DNA of 64,000 bases, from positions 1,116,001 through 1,180,000 of the forward strand of contig NZ_CP096034.1 of assembly GCF_023115465.1 (NCBI RefSeq), given 5' to 3'. The position numbers and the translations under genes were made by a program. Positions 1 to 9,907 of this stretch are shown here, piece by piece; within the stretch, counting starts at the first letter, position 1, and each line of letters opens with the position of its first letter. The stretch is from Gottfriedia acidiceleris. GTDB taxonomy: Bacteria; Bacillota; Bacilli; Bacillales; Bacillaceae_G. The notes under the pieces are model-generated. The model saw only the letters and a list, made by a program, of their open reading frames with translations, was not told the DNA's origin and did not search any database.

Positions 1-57
1 AAAAAATAGTAGATGATATTGATTAATCAGATCGTCTTTAAGAAGAAGGAGAAAAAA

Positions 58-1044
58 ATGACTTATTCTATTCCGTTTGATCGTCACCGTCGTTTAAGAA
101 GTACACAAGCATTACGTTCTATGGTTAGAGAGACTCATTTACATAAAGAAGATTTTATTTATCCTCTTTTTGTTGTTGAAGGACAAGGAGTAAAAAATCC
201 TATTAGTTCAATGCCGGGTGTATTTCAATTTTCGTTAGATGAATTAAAAAAAGAAATGGATGAAATTGTATCATTAGGTATAAAATCTGTCATATTCTTT
301 GGTATTCCTGATGTAAAAGACTCAGTAGGTTCTGAAGCGTACTGTGCAACTGGAATCGTTCAACGTGCGATTTCACAGACGAAACAACAATATCCTGAAA
401 TGATTGTTATTGCAGATACATGTTTATGTGAGTATACAGATCATGGACATTGTGGGGTTTTAGAAGATGGGTATGTTAATAATGATGAATCGTTAATACT
501 ATTAGCAAAAACAGCAGTAAGTCAAGCACAAGCCGGCGCAGATATTATTGCTCCTTCAAATATGATGGATGGTTTCGTAGCAACAATTCGCCATGCTTTA
601 GATGAAGCTGGATTTGATAATATTCCAATTATGTCTTATGCAGTAAAATATGCTTCAGCATTTTATGGACCATTCCGTGAGGCAGCTCAAAGTGCTCCAG
701 GACAAGGTGATCGTAAGGCATATCAAATGGACCCTGCAAATCGTTTAGAAGCGTTCCGTGAAGCAGAATCAGATACAGTTGAAGGTGCAGATTTCTTAAT
801 CATTAAACCAGCTCTTTCATATTTAGATATCATTCGTGATATTAGAAATAACTATCACCAACCAATCGTTGCTTATAATGTTAGTGGAGAATATGCAATG
901 GTTAAAGCTGCTGCTTTGAATGGTTGGATTGAAGAAGAAAAGGTTGTAATGGAAAAGTTAATTAGTATGAAACGTGCTGGTGCAGATATGATTATGACTT
1001 ATCATGCTAAAGATGCTTGCAGATGGTTATCAGAAGGGAAGTAA
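58..1044 (+). CDS. hemB: Delta-aminolevulinic acid dehydratase (porphobilinogen synthase)
   Basis: Condenses two 5-aminolevulinate molecules into porphobilinogen in the cytoplasmic haem pathway. The 328-residue product has the metal-site cysteines C122, C124 and C132 in [14 protein letters not shown] and the two catalytic lysines, K197 in [13 protein letters not shown] and K250 in IIKPALSY. The reading frame is open from base 13, but ATG 58 is preceded by AAGAAGGAG at good spacing and gives the usual family length. hemL follows 6 bases after the stop, so the two are co-transcribed. Bases 1-9 may be the tail of an upstream hem gene, but too little is present to claim it. Confidence 0.97.
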   Translation: MTYSIPFDRHRRLRSTQALRSMVRETHLHKEDFIYPLFVVEGQGVKNPISSMPGVFQFSLDELKKEMDEIVSLGIKSVIFFGIPDVKDSVGSEAYCATGIVQRAISQTKQQYPEMIVIADTCLCEYTDHGHCGVLEDGYVNNDESLILLAKTAVSQAQAGADIIAPSNMMDGFVATIRHALDEAGFDNIPIMSYAVKYASAFYGPFREAAQSAPGQGDRKAYQMDPANRLEAFREAESDTVEGADFLIIKPALSYLDIIRDIRNNYHQPIVAYNVSGEYAMVKAAALNGWIEEEKVVMEKLISMKRAGADMIMTYHAKDACRWLSEGK

Positions 1045-1050
1045 TAATAA

Positions 1051-2337
1051 ATGAGATCATATAACAAGTCAATTGAAGCTTTTGAAGAGGCAAAACAAGT
1101 ACTTCCTGGTGGAGTAAATAGTCCGGTACGTGCATTTAAAAGTGTTAATATGTCACCAATTTTTATGAGTCATGGAAAAGGTTCTAAAATATATGATATA
1201 GACGGAAATGAGTATATAGATTATGTATTATCATGGGGACCTCTAATTTTAGGTCACTCAAATGATCGTGTAGTTGAAGGTTTAAAGAAAACAGCAGAAA
1301 CTGGAACTAGCTTTGGGGCACCAACATTAAAAGAAACAGAATTAGCTAAACTTGTAATCGAAAGAGTGCCTTCAATTGAAGTTGTTCGAATGGTTAACTC
1401 AGGAACAGAAGCGACAATGAGTGCTTTACGTCTTGCTCGCGGATATACTGGTCGAAACAAAATCTTGAAATTTGAAGGATGCTACCACGGACATGGTGAT
1501 TCCTTATTAATTAAAGCAGGTTCTGGTGTAGCTACACTTGGATTACCAGATAGTCCTGGTGTACCTGAAGGTGTTGCATCTAATACAATCACTGTTCCTT
1601 ATAATGATTTAGAAAGTATAAAATATGCTTTTGAACAATTTGGAGATGACCTAGCAGCGGTAATTGTTGAGCCAGTTGCAGGTAATATGGGTGTTGTTCC
1701 ACCAGTTGAAGGTTTCTTAGAAGGCTTAAGAGAAATTACGACTCAATATGGTACATTATTGATTTTTGATGAAGTTATGACGGGCTTCCGTGTAGGATAT
1801 AATTGTGCACAAGGTCATTTTGGTGTAACACCCGATATCACTTGCTTAGGAAAAGTGATCGGTGGAGGTTTACCAGTAGGTGCATATGGTGGTAAAGCTG
1901 AAATCATGAATCAAATTGCTCCAAGTGGTCCAATTTATCAAGCTGGAACTCTTTCAGGAAATCCTTTAGCGATGACGGCTGGTTACGAAACATTAAGTCA
2001 GCTATCTAAAGAAGATTATGTAGAATTTAACCGAAAAGCTGATTTACTAGAAGCTGGTTATAAAGCTGCTGCTGAAAAATACAATATTCCACATTGTATT
2101 AATCGTGCAGGTTCAATGGTTGGATTCTTTTTCACAAACGAAAAAGTTGAAAATTACGAAACAGCAAAAACTTCTAATTTAGAAATGTTTGCTAAATACT
2201 ATCAACTAATGGCTGAACAAGGTGTCTTCTTACCACCATCACAATTTGAAGGTCTATTCCTATCAACTTCACATACAGACGAAGATATTCAAAAAACGAT
2301 TGCAGCTGCTGAATACGCATTTTCGCAATTAGTTTAA
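1051..2337 (+). CDS. hemL: Glutamate-1-semialdehyde 2,1-aminomutase
   Basis: PLP enzyme that converts glutamate-1-semialdehyde to 5-aminolevulinate, the substrate used by HemB just upstream. The 428-residue product is full length for the family. It shows [15 protein letters not shown] (PLP phosphate contact), [11 protein letters not shown] and the Schiff-base lysine K268 in [17 protein letters not shown]. The ribosome binding site (GAAGGGAAG) lies within the end of hemB, implying translational coupling. A terminator follows directly. HemL paralogues (gsaB) exist in Bacillus, but the hemB linkage favours hemL. Confidence 0.97.
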   Translation: MRSYNKSIEAFEEAKQVLPGGVNSPVRAFKSVNMSPIFMSHGKGSKIYDIDGNEYIDYVLSWGPLILGHSNDRVVEGLKKTAETGTSFGAPTLKETELAKLVIERVPSIEVVRMVNSGTEATMSALRLARGYTGRNKILKFEGCYHGHGDSLLIKAGSGVATLGLPDSPGVPEGVASNTITVPYNDLESIKYAFEQFGDDLAAVIVEPVAGNMGVVPPVEGFLEGLREITTQYGTLLIFDEVMTGFRVGYNCAQGHFGVTPDITCLGKVIGGGLPVGAYGGKAEIMNQIAPSGPIYQAGTLSGNPLAMTAGYETLSQLSKEDYVEFNRKADLLEAGYKAAAEKYNIPHCINRAGSMVGFFFTNEKVENYETAKTSNLEMFAKYYQLMAEQGVFLPPSQFEGLFLSTSHTDEDIQKTIAAAEYAFSQLV

Positions 2338-2342
2338 ATTAA

Positions 2343-2375
2343 AGTGGTGTCCTATTTTTAGGGCACCATTTTTTG
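2343..2375 (+). terminator. Intrinsic terminator of hemBL
   Basis: Stem GGTGTCCTA / TAGGGCACC (one G-U pair) with a short T loop, followed by a T-rich tract. It ends the haem operon. Confidence 0.85.
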
Positions 2376-2790
2376 TTATAGAAAATAGAGTTGGTAAAGC
2401 TTCAGTAGAACGACTGTAGAGAAAAATAGAGAAGTTCAAGCTACAAATAGATAGAGAGGGGAACCTGCAAATAAGATGCTAGTCTATGTAAAAATAGATG
2501 AAATTAACTTGTAAATTTTACCCATACCAGTTAAGGGATATTGACCTAAAAACCGAAGAAAAATCTATAAATCTGATCGAGCGAATGAAAAACACCCTTT
2601 AGTTCCCCATCTCCTAATTATAAAAAATTTCAAGGACATAGTTGCCCATTTTTTTCTTCAGCTTTTTCTGATACTATTCGTCCAGTGCTTCATAAATGCC
2701 GCTTTTAATTTTTTTTTTCCTATTCCCTTATCATGTTTTTCTTTATTCCAGCAATTATTAAACCTTTCTTAATATAAAATAACAATCTTT
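2376..2790. other. Non-coding interval between hemL and spoVID
   Basis: About 415 bases with no supportable gene. The first half is A/G-rich and includes TTTTACCCATAC followed by a short purine stretch, which resembles a segment at about 28582-28600. The second half is strongly T-rich on the + strand. It may be decayed repeat sequence; nothing functional is evident apart from the promoter annotated just downstream. Confidence 0.5.
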
Positions 2791-2794
2791 TCTT

Positions 2795-2823
2795 CATAAA
2801 TTTTTCGTTTCTTTCATAAAAAT
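2795..2823 (+). promoter_or_regulatory. Candidate sigma-E promoter of spoVID
   Basis: A -35-like CATAAA (ATA at 2796) is separated by 16 bases from CATAAAAAT, near the sigma-E -10 consensus CATACAnT. The 16-base ATA-to-CATA spacing matches the safA and spoIVFA candidates in this window. spoVID is a sigma-E gene in B. subtilis. The -10 match is imperfect. Confidence 0.4.
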
Positions 2824-2867
2824 GTAATGTCATAGACCAAATTGGACGATGAGAGGAGGACATTAAC

Positions 2868-4649
2868 GTGTCTTCAGAAAATCAAACAAATATTCGCTTT
2901 TCATTGAAAGAAACTGTCTGGTTCCAAAAAGGACAGGAAGTTAAAGAGGTAAGGTCACTCTCGTTAAATCCAGACATTACTATACAGCAATTTGAAGAAT
3001 ATGTTCAAGTGAAGGGTGTCTTAACCCTAGGAGGTAATTACACACCTGATTTGACGAATCAAGGTGAATATTACTCATTAAGGGAATTAGCACCTTCAAG
3101 AATGATCGAAAATGTAGTCGTTCTTGAAGATGGAAGTTGTGAAATGAATCATCAGTTCCCTGTAGATATTTCAATACCATTAACTAGGATTACTGATCTT
3201 GAAAATCTATGTGTTTCTGTAGAGACATTTGATTATCAAATAGCTGAAAAAGGTAGTATTCAAATTGCTGCTGATTTATGTATTTCTGGTTTACATGACC
3301 ATAATAGAGCAGTAGAAACTTATCAAGAACAAAGAGGGTATGAGCAGTATAATAGCTATGCATACGAAAATGAATATCGCTCAAGTAATGAAGGAAATGA
3401 AGGATATAAGTATCAAGAAGAAAGAGAGCAAGAGGAACAATTCCAATTCTTTCATCAACCAACTTCAGAACAGGAAACAAGTGAACAAGATAATCTTTAC
3501 GGAAGTGATTGGATTCAATCCCTTGAAGAGAATGATGAGCAAGAAGAACAAGACACATATCCTGGGCAACCTACTTACTTAGAGGTATTTCAGCCTGAAG
3601 AAGTAGTTGAAGATCGAGTTGAAGCAGTTGAAAATGAAGTGGAACATTATTATGAGTTAGAAGAAAGCGATGAACAAAGTTATGAAGAGGAACAACAAGT
3701 AGGAGAACAATTTAATGTTGAAATTATGGCCCAGTCAGAGCAGACAGAACAGTTAGAAGAACAATTAGAGTCTCAAGAGGAAGAAGAATATGAAGAAGTA
3801 TTTAGAGGCTTTAATATATCAGCTGAAGCAATAGAGCCACAAGCAATGGAACCACAAGCAGTGGATACAACCCCGAGCTTCTTAATGAATAATAATAATG
3901 CAGAAGCTAGTCAAAGTGAAAATGATGAACAGGAATCTAACAATGTAAATAATACGTATAATGAGCGACCTAGTTTCTTGAATAATGATTTTAATGTACA
4001 CAGTTATTTAAACAATTCATTAAATAGTAGACCTAGCTTCTTAGATAATGATTTTAGCACTTTGCAAAATGTTAATAATGAAAATAATGCTCAAAAAGAA
4101 ATAGAAAAATATGAAGAACTATATAATCGAACTTTAGAGCAAAACTATCAACCATATGTTAACCAACAATATCAGCAAGCACCATTTGCTTATAATCAAA
4201 ATCAGGAACAACAATTCTATCAAAATCCATTCCCGCAAGTAAATCAAGAAAATAATTTCGCCAATCCAAATGATGTTCGTCAAACACCACCATATTATGC
4301 GGATTATTATCAAGCTCAAGTGGAGCAGCAAGAAGCACCACCACCTGAATTACCAAAAGTAGAAATAAAAGCTGATCCAGTTAGTAAAAAGGAAGTAAAA
4401 GAAGAAGTAAGCGAAGCAAGAAGTGTTAAAAGTGACAATCTACTATCAAGTTTGTTTACTGGCGAAGGAAGAGAAGATTCTTATACTAAATTAAAATTAT
4501 ATTTAGCTCAAAATGGAGATACAATTGAATCTGTAGCTAAGAAATATAACTTACAAACTCAGCAGTTGAATCGAGTTAATAACTTGACTGATGAATTTTT
4601 ATCGGAAGGCCAGATCATTTATATTCCTGTAACTGCTATAAAACAATAA
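2868..4649 (+). CDS. spoVID: Spore coat morphogenetic/encasement protein SpoVID, LysM-containing
   Basis: Mother-cell protein needed for coat proteins to encase the forespore; in B. subtilis it binds SpoIVA and SafA. The 593 residues comprise a conserved beta-rich N-terminal region (about 1-140, beginning IRFSLKETVWFQKGQEV), a long E/Q/N-rich low-complexity middle (150-540) with recurring PSFL-type motifs, and a C-terminal LysM domain (about 543-591, NGDTIESVAKKYNLQ). The GTG start follows GAGAGGAGGA. ysxE follows, as in B. subtilis. SafA, the known partner, is encoded at 34372 in this window. Confidence 0.95.
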   Translation: MSSENQTNIRFSLKETVWFQKGQEVKEVRSLSLNPDITIQQFEEYVQVKGVLTLGGNYTPDLTNQGEYYSLRELAPSRMIENVVVLEDGSCEMNHQFPVDISIPLTRITDLENLCVSVETFDYQIAEKGSIQIAADLCISGLHDHNRAVETYQEQRGYEQYNSYAYENEYRSSNEGNEGYKYQEEREQEEQFQFFHQPTSEQETSEQDNLYGSDWIQSLEENDEQEEQDTYPGQPTYLEVFQPEEVVEDRVEAVENEVEHYYELEESDEQSYEEEQQVGEQFNVEIMAQSEQTEQLEEQLESQEEEEYEEVFRGFNISAEAIEPQAMEPQAVDTTPSFLMNNNNAEASQSENDEQESNNVNNTYNERPSFLNNDFNVHSYLNNSLNSRPSFLDNDFSTLQNVNNENNAQKEIEKYEELYNRTLEQNYQPYVNQQYQQAPFAYNQNQEQQFYQNPFPQVNQENNFANPNDVRQTPPYYADYYQAQVEQQEAPPPELPKVEIKADPVSKKEVKEEVSEARSVKSDNLLSSLFTGEGREDSYTKLKLYLAQNGDTIESVAKKYNLQTQQLNRVNNLTDEFLSEGQIIYIPVTAIKQ

Positions 4650-4661
4650 CAATATGGTGAG

Positions 4662-4706
4662 AGCTTTGTATTATTTAAGACACTTGTCTACTAATACAAG
4701 GCTTTT
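4662..4706 (+). terminator. Hairpin between spoVID and ysxE, possible partial terminator
   Basis: Arms AGCTTTGTATTA and TAATACAAGGCT flank an 18-base loop, followed by only a short T run. It may attenuate transcription into ysxE rather than stop it. Confidence 0.45.
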
Positions 4707-4735
4707 ACGCATTTAGAAAGTGAGAGTGACGCATC

Positions 4736-5764
4736 TTGTATAGAAAACCTAAAGATGAAATAAGCGTCATTTTAGCACAGTATCATATTGTACCAAATTA
4801 TTTTGAAACTGTTGGTAAGGTAGTTAAGATTTATACAAATCAAGGTGTATTCGCACTAAAAGAGGCGAATGTGAATCGTGTATATAGAAATAATTTGATT
4901 GAAAATGTGCGTTCTTTACAAGATAAAGGCTTTCGAAATGTTGTACCAATATATCATACCCAGAGTGGAGATTATATTGTTGAATTTAATACGAAGCATT
5001 ACTATTTAATGCCGTGGATTGAAAGTGTTGATGAAAAGGCAGATGAGAATTTACATTTTCAACGAATGTTTACTTCACTAGGTAAGATGCACAACAGTAC
5101 ACAAAAAGAGAAAAAGGTAGATAAAGATCAATTACAAACCCATTATGATACGTTAACAAAAAGGTGGAGTAAAGATAAAGAAGTATTGGAAAATTTCATT
5201 GAAGTTGCAGAAGGAAATTGGTATATGTCACCTTATGAATTAAGCTATTGTACGTATTTCCATAAAATATTAAGTGCACATCAATTTGCTAAGGGACAGT
5301 TAGATGAATGGTTTAAAAAAATGAAAGAAACTGAAAATACTAGAGTTGTCATGAACCATGGAAATTTATCAATTTCTCACTTTCTTGTAAATAAAAGAGG
5401 TGAAGGTGTCTTTATCAATCTAGAAAATGCACAAGAAACTACACCAATTCAAGATTTAACGAACTATTATAAGAATTCTTTTAAAACATATCCTATTCAG
5501 CAACCCGATCGTAATAATTGGCTTAAAATGTATGAAAAGAATTTTTCATTAAGAGAAGAGGAAAGAATGTTATTTTTAAGCTATATGGCATATCCAACAC
5601 AGTTTTCTTCCAAAATTTCTAAATATTTAAAGCGATCCGGGGTTAATAATGAAAAAGACAATGTAAGAGATTTATTAAATGCATACTGGCATATGATTAA
5701 TATTGAATATTTTGTTTCTAAAATACAAGAGGATATTGAAGCAGAGAAATCGATAGATAGTTAA
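4736..5764 (+). CDS. ysxE: Spore coat-associated protein YsxE, CotS-family kinase-like fold
   Basis: The 342-residue product is placed and shaped like B. subtilis YsxE, a coat protein of the aminoglycoside-phosphotransferase/CotS superfamily. The N-lobe lysine context FALKEAN is present. The expected catalytic-loop motif HGDLH is HGNLSISHFL, and the metal-binding IDFD-type motif is INLENAQ, so the essential aspartates are not visible; I infer a pseudokinase. The start is TTG with an upstream purine-rich site (AGAAAGTGAGAG). It lies downstream of spoVID and converges on spo0M with a shared terminator. Confidence 0.9.
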   Translation: MYRKPKDEISVILAQYHIVPNYFETVGKVVKIYTNQGVFALKEANVNRVYRNNLIENVRSLQDKGFRNVVPIYHTQSGDYIVEFNTKHYYLMPWIESVDEKADENLHFQRMFTSLGKMHNSTQKEKKVDKDQLQTHYDTLTKRWSKDKEVLENFIEVAEGNWYMSPYELSYCTYFHKILSAHQFAKGQLDEWFKKMKETENTRVVMNHGNLSISHFLVNKRGEGVFINLENAQETTPIQDLTNYYKNSFKTYPIQQPDRNNWLKMYEKNFSLREEERMLFLSYMAYPTQFSSKISKYLKRSGVNNEKDNVRDLLNAYWHMINIEYFVSKIQEDIEAEKSIDS

Positions 5765-5797
5765 CGCGTTTCTGACTGCATCATTAAGAGAGAAAAT

Positions 5798-5860
5798 AAA
5801 AACATCTATCCAAAAAATGTATCACCGCATTAATGATAGCAACATGGATAGATGTTTTTT
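5798..5860. terminator. Bidirectional terminator between ysxE and spo0M
   Basis: Perfect arms AAAAACATCTATCCA and TGGATAGATGTTTTT with an A tract on one side and a T tract on the other, placed between convergent genes. Confidence 0.85.
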
Positions 5861-5867
5861 ATGTTTA

Positions 5868-6632
5868 TTATTTTACATGACGTTTAATAGCATTTACTAC
5901 ACTTTTACGTACAAAATCCTTGTCCGTAATATGATCCTTTGAAAAAGAGATTCGAACATTATTTTCATCAGTTCCAAATAACTTAGAAAACTTACTATTT
6001 GTTTCTTTTTGTTTTTGATTTAGTTGAAGGATTAAGTCGACTGTTTTGTCAAAGCTTAAATAGTTAACTTCAACCTCCTCTAATTTTCCACGGAATTCGC
6101 CATTCATTGGGTAAAATTCAAATTCTTGAATAATTTTCCCATATTTCTTTTTATTTTCACTATCTCTTAAGACAAATCCTTCTTCTTGAAGTGCCTGAAT
6201 TACCGTTTTTAAGCCGACTGAAGGAACTACCTGAACTCCATCAGCATCATATTGGTCAACAGCTTTTTCTATTTCTAAATGAGTTTTAATCCAAATATGG
6301 GATTTGTGAAGTGATACTGGTGTATTTTCAGATAAAGTGAAAAAGAAAGGAATAATAACTTCTTCATTTGCATTTATAATACGATCAACTGATACGATAA
6401 ATTTTTGTAAAGTACCATTCTTATTAATAATCTTATCATTTGATTCAACTTGATATTCAGTCATTACATGTAAAAAGACGGAATCTAGTTCTTGTTTAAC
6501 TCGACCACCTTTTATATATAATTCACCTTTTACTCGTTCTCCAGCTTGATATTCTTTTTTTTCAAGCTTTGTATCGATTCTCGTTCCACCGATTCCGAGA
6601 ACACGAGCTAATGTATTTTTAAATAAACCCAT
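5868..6632 (-). CDS. spo0M: Sporulation control protein Spo0M, arrestin-like fold
   Basis: Spo0M-family protein (254 residues; B. subtilis about 258) that affects sporulation control and cell morphology. The start MGLFKNTLARVLGIGGTRID and the following KKEYQAGERVKGELYIKGG are characteristic of the family, whose N-terminal half adopts an arrestin-like beta-sandwich. No membrane segment is seen. The ATG is preceded on the minus strand by AGGGGGAT. It is monocistronic and convergent with ysxE. Confidence 0.95.
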   Translation of the reverse strand: MGLFKNTLARVLGIGGTRIDTKLEKKEYQAGERVKGELYIKGGRVKQELDSVFLHVMTEYQVESNDKIINKNGTLQKFIVSVDRIINANEEVIIPFFFTLSENTPVSLHKSHIWIKTHLEIEKAVDQYDADGVQVVPSVGLKTVIQALQEEGFVLRDSENKKKYGKIIQEFEFYPMNGEFRGKLEEVEVNYLSFDKTVDLILQLNQKQKETNSKFSKLFGTDENNVRISFSKDHITDKDFVRKSVVNAIKRHVK

Positions 6633-6695
6633 GAATATCCCCCTAAAAAATTATATCTACATATTATATAATTATCGCATAATTAAATAAGTACT

Positions 6696-6730
6696 AGTAT
6701 ACCAGAATGTTAAATAATCATTACAATTAT
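6696..6730 (-). promoter_or_regulatory. Candidate extended -10 promoter for spo0M
   Basis: On the minus strand TGGTATACT forms an extended -10 (TGnTATACT) about 65 bases before the start. No good -35 is seen. No obvious sigma-W motif was found. Confidence 0.35.
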
Positions 6731-6813
6731 TTGTCGTATTTTTTTTATGTATTAAAAAATGTGGTACTATATTGACACATATTGAATAATCTAGAAAGAA
6801 ATTAGAAATAATG

Positions 6814-6843
6814 TTGACTAAGCTTAAGTAAATTTTGTAGACT
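6814..6843 (+). promoter_or_regulatory. Candidate sigma-A promoter of the valS T-box leader
   Basis: TTGACT and TAGACT separated by 18 bases, placed just before the T-box leader. Confidence 0.6.
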
Positions 6844-6864
6844 ATTACATATATTCATAATGAA

Positions 6865-7127
6865 ATGCAATGATAGGGAAGAGTACAACGAACTAGTTCT
6901 TCAGAGAGGAAACCATTTGGTGGGAGGTTTCTAGAAAATAGAGTTGGAATGTCGCCCTTGAGCAGTGACTTTGAAAGCAAAGCTTTTGGTGATTAGAAGT
7001 TACCGGATGATCCGTTATCTTTTTTAAGTGTGTCAGGATAAAACACAAGTTTTTTCTGACAAAAAAAGGTGGTACCGCGAATTCAACTCCATTCGTCCTT
7101 TTCAAGGATGAGTGGAGTTTTTTTATT
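6865..7127 (+). ncRNA. T-box leader (valine specifier) with terminator upstream of valS
   Basis: tRNA-sensing leader RNA. The conserved T-box AAGGTGGTACCGCG lies at 7066-7079. Stem I includes GATAGGGAAGAGTA (from 6872), and the likely specifier GTC (Val) lies in GGAATGTCGCCC near 6950. The terminator has arms ACTCCATTCGTCCTT / AAGGATGAGTGGAGT followed by T7 (7085-7127). Uncharged tRNA-Val should pair with the T-box bulge and favour the antiterminator, raising valS (and perhaps folC) expression. Confidence 0.93.
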
Positions 7128-7158
7128 TTTCAATAATTATTTGAGGAGATGAATCCGA

Positions 7159-9801
7159 ATGGAAACTACAAAAAAATCATTACCAACAAAATATGATCCG
7201 AATTTAGTTGAAAAAGATCGTTACCAATTTTGGTTAGATGGGAAATTCTTTGAAGCACAAGTGGAATCAGAAAAGCCGAAATATACAATTGTAATTCCTC
7301 CACCAAACGTAACTGGAAAATTACACTTAGGTCATGCTTGGGATACAACATTACAAGATATCTTAACTCGTACTAAACGAATGCAAGGTTATGATGTACT
7401 TTATTTACCTGGTATGGACCATGCTGGTATTGCTACACAAGCAAAAGTTGAAGCGAAATTAAGAGAAGAAGGCTTATCAAGATATGATTTAGGACGAGAA
7501 AAATTCCTAGAAAAAGCTTGGGAGTGGAAAGAAGAATATGCTTCTCACATCCGTTCCCAATGGGAAAAAATCGGTTTAGGTTTAGATTACACTCGTGAAC
7601 GATTCACTTTAGATGAGGGTCTATCTGATGCAGTAAAAGAAGTATTCGTAAAGCTCTACAAAAAAGGGTTAATCTATCGTGGTGAATATATCATCAACTG
7701 GGATCCGGCAACGAAAACAGCTTTATCAGATATCGAAGTTATTTATAAGGATGTTCAAGGTGCCTTCTACCATATGCAATATCCATTAACAGACGGAACA
7801 GGAAAAATTCAAATTGCAACTACTCGTCCTGAAACAATGCTTGGTGATACTGCAATTGCGGTTCACCCAGAAGACGAAAGATATAAATCAATGGTTGGTA
7901 AAACAGTTACACTTCCTATCGTTAATCGTGAAATTCCAATTATTGCAGACGATTATGTTGATATGGAATTTGGTACTGGAGTTGTAAAAATTACTCCTGC
8001 CCATGACCCTAATGATTTTGAAGTTGGAAACCGTCATGACTTACCTCGCATTCTTGTAATGAATGAAGATGGTACGATGAATGAAAAAGCAGGAAAATAC
8101 AATGGTATGGATCGCTTTGAATGCCGTAAACAAATCGTTAAAGATTTACAAGAGATGGGTGTTTTAGTTGAAATCGAAGAACATATGCATTCTGTAGGCC
8201 ATAGTGAACGTAGCGGAGCGGTTGTTGAGCCATATTTATCAACTCAATGGTTTGTTAAAATGCAACCACTAGCTGATGCTGCTGTAGCATTACAAAATTC
8301 TGATGATAGCGTAAAATTTGTACCGGATCGTTTTGAAAAAACATATCTACGTTGGATGGAAAATATTCGTGACTGGTGTATTTCACGCCAATTATGGTGG
8401 GGACATCGAATTCCGGCTTGGTACCATAAAGAAACTGGTGAGATTTATGTAAATCAAGAGCCACCAGCTGATATTGAAAATTGGAATCAAGATAACGATG
8501 TATTAGATACATGGTTCAGTTCAGCATTATGGCCATTCTCAACTTTAGGTTGGCCAAATGAAGAAAGTAAGGATTTCCAAGCTTACTTCCCAACAAATGT
8601 ATTAGTAACTGGTTATGATATTATTTTCTTCTGGGTATCACGAATGATTTTCCAAGGAATTGAATTTACTGGTAAACGTCCATTTAACGATGTTTTAATT
8701 CATGGCTTAGTACGTGACGAGCAAGGACGTAAAATGAGTAAATCACTTGGTAATGGTGTTGACCCAATGGATGTTATTGAGAAATATGGAGCAGATTCAT
8801 TACGTTACTTCTTAACAACAGGAAGTTCACCAGGCCAAGATTTACGTTTCAGTATTGAGAAAGTTGAAGCTACTTGGAACTTTGTAAACAAAATTTGGAA
8901 TGCTTCTCGTTTTGCGTTAATGAATATGGAAGGCTTCACATATGAAAATATCGATTTAACGAAAGAAAAATCTGTTGCTGATGAATGGATTTTAACTCGC
9001 TTAAATGAAACAATTGAAAGTGTAACAGCTTTAATTGATCGTTATGAATTTGGTGAAGTTGGCCGTGTACTTTATAACTTCATTTGGGACGATGTTTGTG
9101 ACTGGTATATTGAAATGGCAAAGATTCCTTTATACGGTGACAATGAAGATGCAAAAAATATGACTCGTTCTGTTCTTGCACACGTATTAGAAAGTACAAT
9201 GAAGCTTTTACATCCATTTATGCCTTTCGTTACTGAAGAAATTTGGCAATCTCTACCACACCAAGGGCAGTCTATTACAGTTTCTGCTTGGCCGACAGTT
9301 AGAGAGGAATTAACAAATAAAGAAGCTTCTGAAACGATGAAAATATTAGTTGAGTTAATTCGTTCAGTTCGTAATATTCGTGCAGAAGTAAATACACCTA
9401 TGAGCAAAAAAGTTCAACTAATGATCTCTGCAAAGGATGAAACGATTGCAGCTGCATTAGAAGAAAATCGTTCATATATTGAGCGCTTCTGTAATCCAGA
9501 AGAATTGACAATTTCTACTAACTTAACTGCACCGGAAAAATCGATGTCAGCAGTAATTAGTGGGGCTGAGCTTTATCTTCCTCTAGAAGGTTTAATTAAT
9601 CTTGAAGAAGAGAAAAAACGTTTAGAGAAAGAATTAGAAAAATGGACTAGTGAAGTTGAACGAGTTCAAAAGAAATTAAGTAACCAAGGATTTGTAGCGA
9701 AAGCTCCTGCAGCAGTTATTGAAGAAGAGCGTCGTAAAGAAAAAGATTATCTTGAAAAACAAGAATCTGTAAGAGCTCGAATTGCAGAACTAAGTAAATA
9801 A
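7159..9801 (+). CDS. valS: Valyl-tRNA synthetase
   Basis: Class I synthetase that charges tRNA-Val and edits mischarged threonine. The 880 residues are exactly the B. subtilis length. The HIGH signature is HLGH at residues 56-59 in [16 protein letters not shown], and KMSKS is at 525-529. The connective editing domain and a C-terminal coiled-coil arm rich in E/K (about 810-880) are present. The ATG is preceded by GAGGAG. Expression is controlled by the T-box leader directly upstream. Confidence 0.98.
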   Translation: METTKKSLPTKYDPNLVEKDRYQFWLDGKFFEAQVESEKPKYTIVIPPPNVTGKLHLGHAWDTTLQDILTRTKRMQGYDVLYLPGMDHAGIATQAKVEAKLREEGLSRYDLGREKFLEKAWEWKEEYASHIRSQWEKIGLGLDYTRERFTLDEGLSDAVKEVFVKLYKKGLIYRGEYIINWDPATKTALSDIEVIYKDVQGAFYHMQYPLTDGTGKIQIATTRPETMLGDTAIAVHPEDERYKSMVGKTVTLPIVNREIPIIADDYVDMEFGTGVVKITPAHDPNDFEVGNRHDLPRILVMNEDGTMNEKAGKYNGMDRFECRKQIVKDLQEMGVLVEIEEHMHSVGHSERSGAVVEPYLSTQWFVKMQPLADAAVALQNSDDSVKFVPDRFEKTYLRWMENIRDWCISRQLWWGHRIPAWYHKETGEIYVNQEPPADIENWNQDNDVLDTWFSSALWPFSTLGWPNEESKDFQAYFPTNVLVTGYDIIFFWVSRMIFQGIEFTGKRPFNDVLIHGLVRDEQGRKMSKSLGNGVDPMDVIEKYGADSLRYFLTTGSSPGQDLRFSIEKVEATWNFVNKIWNASRFALMNMEGFTYENIDLTKEKSVADEWILTRLNETIESVTALIDRYEFGEVGRVLYNFIWDDVCDWYIEMAKIPLYGDNEDAKNMTRSVLAHVLESTMKLLHPFMPFVTEEIWQSLPHQGQSITVSAWPTVREELTNKEASETMKILVELIRSVRNIRAEVNTPMSKKVQLMISAKDETIAAALEENRSYIERFCNPEELTISTNLTAPEKSMSAVISGAELYLPLEGLINLEEEKKRLEKELEKWTSEVERVQKKLSNQGFVAKAPAAVIEEERRKEKDYLEKQESVRARIAELSK

Positions 9802-9850
9802 GTTAGTTTAAGCAGCAAATCTAATTGACTGCAATAAAAGTTTGTAAAAT

Positions 9851-9887
9851 AAAAACGACGAATTGAGTTAATGATTCGTCGTTTTTT
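9851..9887 (+). terminator. Intrinsic terminator after valS
   Basis: Perfect arms AAAACGACGAAT / ATTCGTCGTTTT with a 10-base loop and a T run, 50 bases past the valS stop. folC is therefore probably only partly under T-box control. Confidence 0.88.
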
Positions 9888-9907
9888 ACTATAAAGGTAG
9901 GGTTAAG

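Noticed and set aside
3190-3558. Minus-strand 122-codon ORF within spoVID
   Set aside because: Antisense to the low-complexity E/Q-rich region of spoVID, which produces L/V-rich shadows.
6772-6795. TTGACA at 6772 as the -35 of the valS leader promoter
   Set aside because: No acceptable -10 at 16-18 bases; the TTGACT/TAGACT pair at 6814-6843 fits better.
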